A stretch of 64,000 nucleotides of DNA, taken from assembly GCA_046160485.1 (NCBI GenBank), contig JBJXGV010000028.1, positions 124,001 to 188,000 of the forward strand, read 5' to 3'. Origin of the DNA: JBJXGV01 sp046160485. Its GTDB lineage: Bacteria; Orphanbacterota; Orphanbacteria; JBJXGV01. Numbering within the stretch: position 1 is the first letter of the stretch; every line of letters starts with the position of its first letter. The notes under the pieces were generated by a model, which worked only from the letters and a program-made list of their open reading frames with translations, made no database searches and was not told where the DNA came from. This document shows, one piece after another, positions 1 to 9,229 of this stretch. The position numbers and the translations under genes are program-made.

Positions 1-891
1 CGCTCGGCGGCAAGTCTCGACGATCTCGTCGATGCGTTCGTTCGCGCGCATCCGATCCCGTTCGAAGCGGCATGCCTCGGAATCGCCGGGCCCGTGCAGG
101 GGAATCGCGTCAAGGCGACGAACCTTCCATGGAATGTGGACGGGGCGGAGATCGCGCGCCGCATCAACACCCCGGCCATTTCGCTCATCAACGATTTTGC
201 CGCGCAGACACTCGGCGTGCTCGAGATCGGCGCCGATGAACTCGTCGCGCTCAATCCCGACGCGGCGCCGCTCGATGCGGGCGCGCCGGCCGCGGCGATC
301 GGCGCCGGCACCGGGCTCGGCGAGGCGATTCTCGCCCGCGTCGGCACGCGCCCGGTCGCGATCTCGACCGAAGGCGGGCACTGCGATTTTGCGCCGCGCA
401 ACGAAATCGAGATCGACCTGCTTCGACACCTGCAGAAACGGTTCGGCCGGGTTTCGTACGAAAGAATTCTCTCCGGCCCCGGGCTTGCGAATGTTTATCG
501 ATTCTTGAAGGAATCAGGCGCGCATCCGGAAGACGCGGCGCTGCGGGACGCCATCGCGGGTGCGCCCGATCCGTCGCCGCTCATCTCGCGCGCGGCGATC
601 GAAGACAACGACCCGCTCGCGTCGCGTGCGCTCGAACTCTTCGTCACGATCTATGGCGCGGAGGCTGGCAACCTTGCGCTTCGCGCGATCGCGCGCGGCG
701 GCGTCTTCGTCACGGGCGGCATCGCCGCGAAGATCCTCCCGCGTCTGCGCACCGGCGAGTTTCTCCGCGCGTTCATCGACAAAGGGCGCCTCAGTTCGCT
801 CGTCGCCACGTTCCCCGTCTTCGTCGTACTCAATCCCAACACGGGCCTGCTCGGCGCTGCCGCCGAGGCGACTCGCATCGCGGAGGGTTAA
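1..891 (+). CDS. glk: Glucokinase, 5' end cut by window
   Basis: ATP-dependent glucokinase, phosphorylating glucose at the entry to glycolysis. The frame is open from the first base, so the N-terminal ATP-binding part lies outside the window. Visible motifs are GIAGPV and TNLPW near the start, GAGTGLGEA, and EGGHCDFAP, all typical of the proteobacterial-type Glk family. About 296 residues are present, so only some 25-40 residues should be missing. Transketolase follows six bases later, which suggests a small carbohydrate operon. Assignment to Glk rather than a general ROK kinase rests on the EGGH motif and the lack of an ROK cysteine cluster. Confidence 0.9.
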   Translation, partial: RSAASLDDLVDAFVRAHPIPFEAACLGIAGPVQGNRVKATNLPWNVDGAEIARRINTPAISLINDFAAQTLGVLEIGADELVALNPDAAPLDAGAPAAAIGAGTGLGEAILARVGTRPVAISTEGGHCDFAPRNEIEIDLLRHLQKRFGRVSYERILSGPGLANVYRFLKESGAHPEDAALRDAIAGAPDPSPLISRAAIEDNDPLASRALELFVTIYGAEAGNLALRAIARGGVFVTGGIAAKILPRLRTGEFLRAFIDKGRLSSLVATFPVFVVLNPNTGLLGAAAEATRIAEG

Positions 892-897
892 ACAGAC

Positions 898-2982
898 GTG
901 ACACCTGTGACATCGATCACGCCGGATCTGCGGCAGCTTGCGGTGAACACGATTCGGATGCTTTCGGTCGACGCGGTCGAGAAGGCGAACTCGGGGCATC
1001 CGGGAACGCCGATGGGATTGGCCGACATCGCGCTCACGATTTGGACCGAGTTTCTCCGCTACGATCCGAGCGCGCCCGACTGGGAGAATCGCGACCGCTT
1101 CGTACTCTCCGCGGGGCACGCGTCGATGCTCCTCTACTCGCTCTTGCATCTCTCGGGATACGAGTTGTCACTCGATGATCTGCGCGCGTTTCGCCAGTGG
1201 GGGAGCCGGACTCCGGGCCACCCCGAGTTCGGGCACGCGCCCGGAGTCGAGGTGACGACCGGTCCTCTCGGGCAGGGCTTCGCAAATGGTGTCGGAATGG
1301 CGCTCGCGTCACGCATGATGGCCGCGCGTTTCACGAGCGAGGCGTGGTCACCGATCGATTACCGCGTCTTCGGCATCGTGAGCGACGGCGATCTCATGGA
1401 AGGCGTCGCGTGCGAAGCCGCGTCGATCGCCGGTCACCTGCGCCTGGGCAACTTGATCTACGTTTACGACGACAACGCGATCACGATCGAAGGCTCGACG
1501 CGCCTTGCGTTCTCCGAGGATGTCGTGAAGCGCTTCGAGGCGTGCGGCTGGGGAGCGGAGCGCGTCGACGGGCACGATCCGGACGCCGTGCGCGCGGCGA
1601 TCGCGCGCGCCGTCGCGGACACGGAGCGGCCCTCGCTCATCGCGGCGAAAACGACGATCGGCTACGGCAGCCCCGCGAAGGCGGGCACCGCGGAGGCGCA
1701 CGGATCGCCTCTCGGCAAGGATGAGGTCGCGAAGACGAAGGCCGCGCTCGGCTGGCCGGCGGAGCCAGCGTTTCTCGTTCCCGACGGCGTGCGCGAACTT
1801 TTCGCCGCGCGCGCGAAAGAGGGAGCGCGCGCGCGCGGCGATTGGGAGAGCCGCGTCGCAACCTGGCGGCGCGCGAACCCGGCCGCGGCGGCGCAGTACG
1901 ACGCGCATTGGGCGCGCGAAACCCCCAACGCGCTCGTGCGCGAGCTGGCGAAGTCCGTCGAGGGCGCCGCAGGTGCAACGCGCCAACTTTCCGGCAAGGT
2001 GATTCAGCGCGCCGCGGCGCTCGTTCCGTCGCTCATCGGCGGATCGGCGGACCTCGATCCCTCGACGAACACGGCGATCAAGGGCGGCGGCGACGTCGGG
2101 CCGATCGTCGATGCGAAGACGCCGCTCGACCTCTACGCGGGGCGCACGCTCCATTTCGGAATTCGAGAGCACGCGATGGGCTCGATGTTGAACGGCCTCG
2201 CGCTCTCCGGATGCTTCATGCCGTACGGTGCGACATTCCTCGTCTTCTCCGACTACATGCGGCCCGCGATTCGTCTCGCCGCGCTCTCGGGCCTCCCGTC
2301 GATTTTCGTTTTCACTCACGACTCGATCTTCCTCGGCGAGGACGGACCGACGCATCAACCCGTCGAGCACGTCGCGGCGTTGCGCGCGATTCCGAAGCTC
2401 ACGCTGTTTCGTCCGGCCGATGGCGTCGAAGTCGCGGCCGCGTGGGCGTGGGCGATCCAGAATGCGGAAGGGCGCCTCTCGTGGAAGCGGGGCGGATTCG
2501 AGCACGGTGTCGGGCCTACGCTCATCATTCTCTCGCGCCAAAAACTTCCCGCGCTCGCGCGCGATCCGGGCTTCGGGATCGAAAGCGTCGCGCGCGGAGG
2601 CTACGTGCTCGCGGACGCGCCGAGCGCGACGCCGGCGGTCGTTCTCATCGCCACGGGCTCGGAAGTCGCGTCCGCCGTCGACGCGAAGAAACTTCTCGAT
2701 GCGCGCGGCATCGGAACACGCGTCGTCTCGATGCCGAGCGTGGAACTCTTCGAGAAACAGGACGCGGCGTATCGCGCGTCGGTGATTCCCGCGGACGCGC
2801 GCGTCGCGGCGGTCGAAGCGGGATCGCCGCTCACGTGGCACCGGTTCGTAGGCCCGAAGGGACTCATCATCGGCGTCGATCGATTCGGTGCGTCGGCGCC
2901 CTACGAAACGCTCGCCGAGGAATTCGGGTTCACGCCCGAAGCGATCGCCGCCAGAGTCGCGGAATGGTACCGGGGAGGATGA
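898..2982 (+). CDS. tkt: Transketolase
   Basis: Thiamine-diphosphate enzyme of the non-oxidative pentose phosphate pathway that moves two-carbon units between sugar phosphates. The 694-residue length is normal for the family. Recognisable blocks are NSGHPGTPMGLAD near residue 30, the ThDP-binding SDGDLMEG near residue 162, GIREHAMG in the pyrimidine domain, and EDGPTHQPVEH. The start is a GTG six bases after glucokinase. The end runs into a Shine-Dalgarno-like run (2973-2980) serving the next gene, so these genes are probably co-transcribed. Confidence 0.97.
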   Translation: MTPVTSITPDLRQLAVNTIRMLSVDAVEKANSGHPGTPMGLADIALTIWTEFLRYDPSAPDWENRDRFVLSAGHASMLLYSLLHLSGYELSLDDLRAFRQWGSRTPGHPEFGHAPGVEVTTGPLGQGFANGVGMALASRMMAARFTSEAWSPIDYRVFGIVSDGDLMEGVACEAASIAGHLRLGNLIYVYDDNAITIEGSTRLAFSEDVVKRFEACGWGAERVDGHDPDAVRAAIARAVADTERPSLIAAKTTIGYGSPAKAGTAEAHGSPLGKDEVAKTKAALGWPAEPAFLVPDGVRELFAARAKEGARARGDWESRVATWRRANPAAAAQYDAHWARETPNALVRELAKSVEGAAGATRQLSGKVIQRAAALVPSLIGGSADLDPSTNTAIKGGGDVGPIVDAKTPLDLYAGRTLHFGIREHAMGSMLNGLALSGCFMPYGATFLVFSDYMRPAIRLAALSGLPSIFVFTHDSIFLGEDGPTHQPVEHVAALRAIPKLTLFRPADGVEVAAAWAWAIQNAEGRLSWKRGGFEHGVGPTLIILSRQKLPALARDPGFGIESVARGGYVLADAPSATPAVVLIATGSEVASAVDAKKLLDARGIGTRVVSMPSVELFEKQDAAYRASVIPADARVAAVEAGSPLTWHRFVGPKGLIIGVDRFGASAPYETLAEEFGFTPEAIAARVAEWYRGG

Positions 2983-2989
2983 ACGCGTC

Positions 2990-3712
2990 GTGACAGAAGC
3001 CGCCCGCCGGCACGAACCGATTCGTCCTTCGCGTGCGGACGCCCGGTTCGGCGCCGCGGGCGCGCTCCTCATCGCGCTCCTGCTCGCGGCCGGCGTTTCG
3101 CGCGGTGAAGGCGGCGCGGCGGTCGCGGTGCCGCCGCGTTCTGAGGCGCCCGCCGCGACCGGCATCTGCGCCGTCTGCGGCGGCCGCGTGGGGCCCGACG
3201 CGCCGGCGAGCCGCGTGCGCGGCAGCTGGGTTCGACTCTGCTCCGCTGCGTGCGGCGATAAGTTCTCCGCGGAGCCCGATCGCTACTTCTCTCAGTTTCT
3301 CCCCGCGAGCGCGTTCCTATTCGATGACGACTACGAAGAGAGATCACCCCTCTCGCCGCCCGTGTTCTGGATTGCCGTCTACGTCCTCTCGGGAATCGTC
3401 TCGGCGGGCGTCCTCGGACACGTCGCCGTCGCGCGCGGCAAACCGCGCTTCGCGTGGTTTCTCGCGGGACTGGCCGGCAGCGTCGCCGCGCTGGTGATCC
3501 TCTTGCCGCGCGCGCGCGGGATCGCGCCCGCGGTGCGAGGTCTCGGCAAGATCGAGGCGACGGCTGCGCCGGCCGCGTGCGGCGCGTGCGGCGCGTACGC
3601 GCATCCCTCGGCGGCGCGCTGCCCGCGCTGCGGCGCGCCGCTCTCGCCGGCCCTCGAATCGGAAGCGCACCGTGCCGGCGACGCGACCGCACATCGCGAG
3701 ACTCCGCGATGA
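2990..3712 (+). CDS. Membrane protein with TRASH/YHS-like and zinc-ribbon motifs
   Basis: No named family is certain for this 240-residue protein. An N-terminal hydrophobic segment (about residues 20-35) may be a signal or anchor. It is followed by a CxxC...C cluster (ICAVCGG, then LCSAAC) and a YF residue pattern like TRASH/YHS metal-binding domains. Two hydrophobic segments follow at about residues 125-145 and 155-172. The C-terminus is a two-CxxC zinc ribbon (CGACG, CPRCG). The GTG start at 2990 was chosen because GGGGAGGA lies 10 bases upstream; longer in-frame starts would overlap tkt. It overlaps the next gene by ATGA, so a role in metal or Fe-S handling for that redox protein is plausible. 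Confidence 0.7.
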   Translation: MTEAARRHEPIRPSRADARFGAAGALLIALLLAAGVSRGEGGAAVAVPPRSEAPAATGICAVCGGRVGPDAPASRVRGSWVRLCSAACGDKFSAEPDRYFSQFLPASAFLFDDDYEERSPLSPPVFWIAVYVLSGIVSAGVLGHVAVARGKPRFAWFLAGLAGSVAALVILLPRARGIAPAVRGLGKIEATAAPAACGACGAYAHPSAARCPRCGAPLSPALESEAHRAGDATAHRETPR

Positions 3713-6057
3713 ATCCGCTCGCTTCGATCGCCGCGGCCGTGCGCGGCGTCTTCGCCTCGGCGAGCGGCCCTCACCGCCGCCCCGAGATCGACGCGAATCG
3801 CCAATCGAACATCCCCGGGCTCTACGTGATCGGCGATCTCGCCGGCGCGCCGGTGATCAAGCTCGCGATGGCCCAGGGCGTCGAGGTGATCGATTCGATC
3901 GCGAAGACGCTCTCGCCCGGCGGCCCCGGCGCCGATCTCGACATCCTGATCGTCGGCGCCGGCGCGGCGGGTCTCAACGCGGCGCTCGCGGCGAAGGAGA
4001 GGGGCTACCGCGTCGCCGTTCTCGAGAAGGAGAAGATCGCCAACACGATCGAGAATTTCCCCGAAGGGAAGTGGGTCTACGCGGAGCCGGACACGTCGCC
4101 TCCGAAGGGAAAGCTGTGGCTCGACGGCGCGCAGAAGGAGGACCTCGTCGCGCGCTGGAACGCGATCGTGCGCGAGAACGCGCTCGACGTCCGCACCGAG
4201 GAGCCGCTCACCGGGCTTGCGCGCGATCGCGACGGCGTCTTCACGGCGAAGACGCCGAAGGGGAGCTACCGCGCGCGGCGGATCGTGCTGGCGACGGGGC
4301 AGCGCGGCAATCCGCGCAAGCTGCGCGTAGCCGGCGAGGATCGCGAGACGGTCTACCATCGGCTCTACAGCCCGCGCAAATACACCGGGGAGAAGATCCT
4401 CGTCGTCGGAGGCGGCAACAGCGCGGTCGAAGCGGCGTTGACGCTCTCCGAGCAGAACAGCGTCGTCCTCTCCTACCGCGGCGCGGAGTTCGCGCGCCTC
4501 TTCAAGGACAACGAGCGCAAGCTTCGCGACGCGATCGACGCCGGGCGCATCACCGCGATGCTCGGGTCGAATGTGATCGCGTTCGGCGACAACGAGGCCT
4601 CGCTCGTGGTGAAGAACGCCGCCGGCGCCGAGGAGCGGCTGTCGATTCCGTTCGATCACGCCTTCGTGTTGATCGGCGCCGATCTGCCGATCGAGTTTCT
4701 CCGCTCCCTCGGGCTTCGCATGGAGAACGATTGGGCCGGGAGTCTGCCGCGCGCCGCCGCGTTGGCGTTCGCCGCGCTCGCGGGGCTCTGGATCCTCGGC
4801 GGGCACTCGCCGTTCGCCGCGTCGATCCCTCAGATCGCCGGCGGCCTCCTCGCCGCCGCCGCCGCGGCGCTCCTCGTGCGTACCGGCGCGCGCGGCGACA
4901 AGTTTTCCTGGCTCGCGCTCTCGATGCTCGTCGTCTACACCGTCTACGGCGTGAAGGTGGGCAAGGGGGAAGAGTTCTGGCCATTCCGCGACTGGGGCTA
5001 CGGCGCGCTCTCGTTCTTCGAGCGCCCCTGGGCATTCTGGTACAACATCCTCTACGCGGTCGTCATGACGATCTTCGGCCTCAAGGCACTGAAACGCTGG
5101 GGACTCGATCGCAAGGACACGTTCCAAACGTGGCGCTATGTGACGCTCATCTCGGTGCAGTGGATCATCGCCGTCATCGTCCCGGAAATCCTCTTTCAGT
5201 GGGCGCTCAAGTATCAGTGGGTCGGCGCCGAACTCGCGACCAACCCGCAATTCCGCGACCAAGGCTGGCGCGTCTACGGGATCGTCTACGCGTGGCCGCT
5301 CTTCTTCTACACGTTCCTCTACGACCCGCACTGGATCTGGGTCGTCTGGGGGATCGTGCTGACGTTTCTGATTCTGCCGATGTTCGCGATCTGGCACGGC
5401 AAGCGTTACTGCTCGTGGATCTGCGGCTGCGGCGGACTCGCGGAGACGCTCGGCGACCAATGGCGGCATCTCGCGCCGAAAGGGAAGAATTCGATTCGCT
5501 GGGAGTGGATGCAGAACGCCGTCTTGATCGGCGCGTTCCTCGTCACCGCCGCGTATCTGGTTCGCGACCTCGTTCCGGGGCTGCGCGCGCCCGCGGAGGG
5601 GAGCGTTCGCACGTACCGCCTCCTCGTCGACGTCTGGCTCGTCGGCATCATCCCCGTCACGCTCTACCCGTTTCTCGGCGGCAAGGTGTGGTGCCGCTAC
5701 TGGTGCCCGCTCGCGAAGCTCATGCATTACTTCTCGAAGTTCCACGCCAAGATCGGCACCGGGAAATTCGGGATCGAGGCGAACGACAAATGCATCGGCT
5801 GCTACGAGTGCTCGCGCAATTGCCAGGTCGGAATCGACGTGATGTCGTACGCGCTCAAGCAGGAGCGGCTCGACAACGCGACGTCGTCGTGCATCGGCTG
5901 CGGCATCTGCGTCACCGTCTGCCCGATGGACACGCTCCACTTCTCCACCGAGTCGACGGGGGAGGCCGCCCGCTCGCGCGCGGCGTCCGTCGCGCAGGTC
6001 GCGCTCCCCATGCCGACCGCGCTCCGTGCGGGAACGTCGCAGCCGAAACGCCGCTGA
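3709..6057 (+). CDS. Fusion of NAD(P)/FAD oxidoreductase with NosR/CcoG-type polyferredoxin
   Basis: This 782-residue predicted membrane redox protein has two parts. The N-terminal half is a thioredoxin-reductase-like flavoprotein: VGAGAAG dinucleotide fold near residue 82, ATGQRG, and a second nucleotide fold GGGNSA near residue 238. Oddly, the segment GLYVIGDLAGAPVIK, which normally closes such proteins, sits at residues 36-50, before the first fold. The second half has several membrane segments, CSWICGCGG, WCRYWCPL, and two ferredoxin clusters CIGCYECSRNC and CIGCGICVTVC, as in NosR/NapH/CcoG. It probably passes electrons from NAD(P)H through flavin to Fe-S clusters. The acceptor is unknown. 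The start overlaps the upstream stop by ATGA. Confidence 0.85.
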   Translation: MNPLASIAAAVRGVFASASGPHRRPEIDANRQSNIPGLYVIGDLAGAPVIKLAMAQGVEVIDSIAKTLSPGGPGADLDILIVGAGAAGLNAALAAKERGYRVAVLEKEKIANTIENFPEGKWVYAEPDTSPPKGKLWLDGAQKEDLVARWNAIVRENALDVRTEEPLTGLARDRDGVFTAKTPKGSYRARRIVLATGQRGNPRKLRVAGEDRETVYHRLYSPRKYTGEKILVVGGGNSAVEAALTLSEQNSVVLSYRGAEFARLFKDNERKLRDAIDAGRITAMLGSNVIAFGDNEASLVVKNAAGAEERLSIPFDHAFVLIGADLPIEFLRSLGLRMENDWAGSLPRAAALAFAALAGLWILGGHSPFAASIPQIAGGLLAAAAAALLVRTGARGDKFSWLALSMLVVYTVYGVKVGKGEEFWPFRDWGYGALSFFERPWAFWYNILYAVVMTIFGLKALKRWGLDRKDTFQTWRYVTLISVQWIIAVIVPEILFQWALKYQWVGAELATNPQFRDQGWRVYGIVYAWPLFFYTFLYDPHWIWVVWGIVLTFLILPMFAIWHGKRYCSWICGCGGLAETLGDQWRHLAPKGKNSIRWEWMQNAVLIGAFLVTAAYLVRDLVPGLRAPAEGSVRTYRLLVDVWLVGIIPVTLYPFLGGKVWCRYWCPLAKLMHYFSKFHAKIGTGKFGIEANDKCIGCYECSRNCQVGIDVMSYALKQERLDNATSSCIGCGICVTVCPMDTLHFSTESTGEAARSRAASVAQVALPMPTALRAGTSQPKRR

Positions 6058-6159
6058 CGCGCGCGCGCGCATCTGATAAGGTCGCCGGCGGTCATGACTC
6101 GAGCACGCGCGCGAACAATCCCGCTCCGCCCGTCCCGCAGCCGATTCCGTCCCTCTTTG

Positions 6160-6243
6160 CCGGGGTGATGAAACTGGTAGACATAGGGAACTTAAAATTC
6201 CCTGGAGTGAACCTCCGTGCCGGTTCGAGTCCGGCCCTCGGCA
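6160..6243 (+). tRNA. tRNA-Leu (anticodon TAA)
   Basis: An 84-base tRNA with a long class II variable arm. The acceptor stem GCCGGGG pairs with CCTCGGC (one G-T). The anticodon stem GGGAA/TTCCC carries TAA, and the T arm is GCCGG-TTCGAGT-CCGGC. CCA is not encoded after discriminator A. No convincing consensus promoter is seen in the 100 bases upstream. Confidence 0.95.
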
Positions 6244-6280
6244 CTCTTTCGCCGCGGGTTCGCCGCGCGGGTGCGCTCGC

Positions 6281-7564
6281 GTGGTGACGCGCCTTGGTGT
6301 CTTCGAAGATGCGGGTCACGCGCGGCTGGCGCCGCTTACCCATCTGCGCCCCGTCTTCGCGCTCTGGAGCGGAATCGCGCCGGCGTGGCAGCGGCTCGAA
6401 GCGCTCTACGGCGTTCCGGTCGCGGTGACGCGTTGCCGCGCGTCGATGTCAGCGTGGTGCGAGCGCGAGATGCCCGGCGTGCGCGGTGACGGCATACTGC
6501 CGGCCGAGCGCGTTCTGCTCGTCAACGGCGCGCTCTTCGCGTCGCTCGAACTTCCCGCGGAAATTCCGCTCGACGGGCCCGATGAAATCATCGCGAGTGG
6601 TGACCGTATCGTCGCAGTGCGCACGAGCGCCGTATCGCTTGCGGATCTGCCGAACGCGCCGCTGCCCAGAAACCTACGCGATGACGCGCTCCCGCGCGCG
6701 CTCGCGTCGCTGCCGATTCACGAGAGCGCGTTCGCGCTTGCCGAACACACGTGGGACTTCGTCGCGGAGAACGAGAGCCGCCTTCGCGAAGACTTCGAGA
6801 TTTTCGCAGGCCTCATCGAGGCGCGCCGAATCGCGAAGGCGGATGACATCGGCGTCGACTGCTTCATCGGCGACGGCGCGACGCTTTCGTCGAAGGCGTC
6901 GCTCGATGCGTCCGAAGGGCCGATCCTCATTGGCGCGGGGGTGACGGTCGAGCCGTTCGCGTTCATCAAGGGGCCGGCGTTCATCGGCGCTGGAGCGCGC
7001 GTCCGCGCGGGTTGCCGCCTCGAGGGAGGCTCGACCGTTGCGCCCGGCTGCCGGATCGGCGGCGAAGTCGAGGCGTCGATCCTCTATCCGTTCATGAACA
7101 AACAGCATGATGGATTCCTCGGCCACTCGATCGTCGGATCGTGGACGAATCTCGGCGCGGGGTTCATCACGTCCGATTTGAAAAACACGTACGGGACGGT
7201 GCGATCGAGTGTCGCGGGCGAGCGCGTCGACACGGGGAGTACCAAGCTCGGCGCGATCATCGGCGATCACGCGAAGATCGGGATCGGCACGCTGCTCGCG
7301 GCGGGCACCGTGATCGGCACCGCGGCGCAGATCGCGGGCGTGCCGGGCGTCGTGAGCGGCGTCGCGCCGAGCTTCGCGTGGTGGACCGGCGAGTCGCGCG
7401 CCCCGCACGACATCGAGCGCGCCGTCGAAACCGCGCGCACCGTGGTTTCGCGCCGCGGCCGCGCGCTCGAGCCCGACGAGGAGACACTCCTCCGCGCGCT
7501 CTTCGCGAGTGACGAGATCGTGCGCGAGCGCGATCTCTGGCTTGCGGCGGCGCGAACGCGATGA
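6281..7564 (+). CDS. GlmU-like sugar-1-phosphate nucleotidyltransferase/acetyltransferase
   Basis: Probably makes UDP-N-acetylglucosamine by the alternative GlmU route. The 427-residue protein has a divergent N-terminal nucleotidyltransferase-like half without the canonical GlmU LAAGxGTRM loop. Its C-terminal half is a left-handed beta-helix of hexapeptide repeats (residues about 195-380), with the conserved block SWTNLGAGFITSDLKNTYG. This arrangement matches the family known from Bacteroidetes as alternative bacterial GlmU. The start may be GTG at 6281 or 6284. It overlaps acpS by ATGA, so envelope precursor and lipid functions are co-expressed. Confidence 0.8.
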   Translation: MVTRLGVFEDAGHARLAPLTHLRPVFALWSGIAPAWQRLEALYGVPVAVTRCRASMSAWCEREMPGVRGDGILPAERVLLVNGALFASLELPAEIPLDGPDEIIASGDRIVAVRTSAVSLADLPNAPLPRNLRDDALPRALASLPIHESAFALAEHTWDFVAENESRLREDFEIFAGLIEARRIAKADDIGVDCFIGDGATLSSKASLDASEGPILIGAGVTVEPFAFIKGPAFIGAGARVRAGCRLEGGSTVAPGCRIGGEVEASILYPFMNKQHDGFLGHSIVGSWTNLGAGFITSDLKNTYGTVRSSVAGERVDTGSTKLGAIIGDHAKIGIGTLLAAGTVIGTAAQIAGVPGVVSGVAPSFAWWTGESRAPHDIERAVETARTVVSRRGRALEPDEETLLRALFASDEIVRERDLWLAAARTR

Positions 7565-7986
7565 CCGCCGACTCGCTCGGCACCGCGGCCGGTTTCACCG
7601 TCGGCATCGACTTGATCGAGCCCGAGAGAATTCAGCACGCCGCCGAGCGTTGGGGCGACGCTTTCCTCGATCGCGTTTTCACCGCGGATGAACGTGTCTA
7701 CTGCGATCGCATGGCGAACCCGTGGCTCCACTACGCGGCGCGCTTCGCGGCGAAGGAAGCGTTCAGCAAGGCGCTCGGCTCGGGCATGCGGGGACTCGCG
7801 TGGCGCGATGTCGCGGTCGTGCGCGAGGGTTCGGGGCGCCCGACGCTTCACGTGCGTTGGCCCGAAGGCCATGCCCCGCGCGAGGCGTCGGTGTCTTTGT
7901 CGCACACGCGGACGATGGCCGCAGCGATCGTGCTTCTCGGCCCAGCGCCGGTACGCGCAATTGCGGCGGCCGAACGCAAGGAATAG
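7561..7986 (+). CDS. acpS: Holo-[acyl-carrier-protein] synthase
   Basis: Transfers 4'-phosphopantetheine from coenzyme A to acyl carrier protein, activating fatty acid synthesis. The 141 residues show VGIDLIEPERI (the catalytic Asp region), FTADERVYC, the family signature RFAAKEAFSKALG, and SLSHT near the end, which matches the AcpS fold. The ATG overlaps the preceding stop. The gene is followed by a 137-base spacer with a promoter for the porin gene. Confidence 0.95.
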   Translation: MTADSLGTAAGFTVGIDLIEPERIQHAAERWGDAFLDRVFTADERVYCDRMANPWLHYAARFAAKEAFSKALGSGMRGLAWRDVAVVREGSGRPTLHVRWPEGHAPREASVSLSHTRTMAAAIVLLGPAPVRAIAAAERKE

Positions 7987-8042
7987 CTTTTGCTCTAGGA
8001 CGCTCGTTTCGCCCCACGCGGCGTCGGTAAACGATGCAAAGT

Positions 8043-8071
8043 TTGACACGCCAAGGCGCCCCTGTTAGAGT
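8043..8071 (+). promoter_or_regulatory. Sigma70-like promoter for the PorV-like gene
   Basis: TTGACA at 8043-8048, a 17-base spacer, then TAGAGT at 8066-8071. The -35 box is a perfect consensus match and the spacing is optimal. Predicted transcription starts near 8078, leaving a leader of about 45 bases. Confidence 0.7.
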
Positions 8072-8123
8072 GCCCGTCGTAACAGACTGATAGCACACCG
8101 CTTAAAGCGACTGGAGAATCCGG

Positions 8124-9137
8124 GTGAATCTAGGTTCACGAACGCAACGCGCACTCTCGTCCCTTGCAATTGTCCTCGCCTGCCTTGCTTCTGTCCTATT
8201 TCTGGGGCCGCGAAGCGCCCACGCGACGAAATATTCTGGTGCGTTCCTCGAAGCCGGCTTCGGCGGCGGCGTCGGCGCGCGCGCCCAGGCCATGGGCAAC
8301 GCCTTCGTTTCGATCGCCAACGATGCTTCCGCAGGCTACTGGAACCCGGCTGGAATGATTCTCGTCAAGCATCGCGAAACCAGCGCGATGCACGCCGAGC
8401 GATTCGGAAGCCTCGTCAACTACGACGCGTTCGGCTACGTGCAGCTCGTCAACGGCGGCACGAAGAAGCGGAGCGCGTTCGGGTTCAGCGTTATCCGCTC
8501 CGGCGTCGACGACATCCCGTTCACGAGCATCGACGCGAACACGGGGGAGCACATCGTCACGAGTATCGAGAGCTGGTCGGAGTGGGCGTTTCTCTTCTCG
8601 TACGCGCGCCTCATCCGCCCGGACCTTTCGCTCGGCGGCAGCGTGAAGGCAATCCGAAAGTCTATCGCCGACGACAGCGCGATCGGTTTCGGGTTCGACT
8701 TCGGCGCCCTCGCGCGGCCGTGGCGTGCGCTCTCCGTTGGGCTCCTCGTGCAAGACGTCACCTCGACGATCCTCATTTGGAACGGAGAGACGGAAACGAT
8801 CAGCCCCACGGCGAAGTTCGGGATCTCGTATCCGTTCGCGGTCGACTTCTTGCGCGGAACGTTCGTCGCCGCGGCGGACGTCGACGCGCGCTTCGAGGGG
8901 CGCAAGTTCGCGGCGCAGCGGTGGGCCGGTGGCGTGAGCGGCGACTTCCACTACGGCGCCGAGTACTGGTACAAAGACCTCCTTGCGATTCGCGGCGGCA
9001 GCGACGAGGGGAGCTTCACGGCCGGCGCGGGATTCCGATTCCCGCTCGGCGCGCGCGGCGTCGGCCTCGACTACGCGTTCCTCGAGGACAACGGTCTCGA
9101 CGAGTCGCACCGTGTTTCCGCTCTGCTTAAGTTCTAA
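8124..9137 (+). CDS. PorV/PorQ-family outer membrane beta-barrel protein
   Basis: The 337-residue protein has an N-terminal signal peptide (hydrophobic core about residues 12-27, cleavage near SAHA). It is followed by GAFLEAGFGGGVGARAQAMG and NDASAGYWNPAGM, the signature of the PorV/PorQ (UPF0164) branch of the FadL/OMPP1 barrels. Alternating beta-strand patterns fill the rest, and it ends on an aromatic residue (LLKF), as outer membrane barrels do. The GTG start has CTGGAG about 8 bases upstream. In Bacteroidetes PorV serves type IX secretion; no other secretion gene is visible here, so that role is only a possibility. Confidence 0.85.
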   Translation: MNLGSRTQRALSSLAIVLACLASVLFLGPRSAHATKYSGAFLEAGFGGGVGARAQAMGNAFVSIANDASAGYWNPAGMILVKHRETSAMHAERFGSLVNYDAFGYVQLVNGGTKKRSAFGFSVIRSGVDDIPFTSIDANTGEHIVTSIESWSEWAFLFSYARLIRPDLSLGGSVKAIRKSIADDSAIGFGFDFGALARPWRALSVGLLVQDVTSTILIWNGETETISPTAKFGISYPFAVDFLRGTFVAAADVDARFEGRKFAAQRWAGGVSGDFHYGAEYWYKDLLAIRGGSDEGSFTAGAGFRFPLGARGVGLDYAFLEDNGLDESHRVSALLKF

Positions 9138-9158
9138 CGCGCAGCGCGGCCCTTCTCG

Positions 9159-9187
9159 TTGACACCCCTTCCGCGCGACCCTAGAAT
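9159..9187 (+). promoter_or_regulatory. Sigma70-like promoter for mtaB-miaB operon
   Basis: TTGACA at 9159-9164, exactly 17 bases, then TAGAAT at 9182-9187. This is the strongest promoter match in the window and lies 43 bases before mtaB. Confidence 0.75.
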
Positions 9188-9229
9188 CGCGACCTGAGGC
9201 TGCGGAAATTCCTCCGCGGCAACCCGCAG

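Noticed and set aside
3379..6072. 897-codon open frame on the minus strand
   Set aside because: Shadow of the flavoprotein-polyferredoxin gene in GC-rich DNA; low-complexity Arg/Glu/Ala content.
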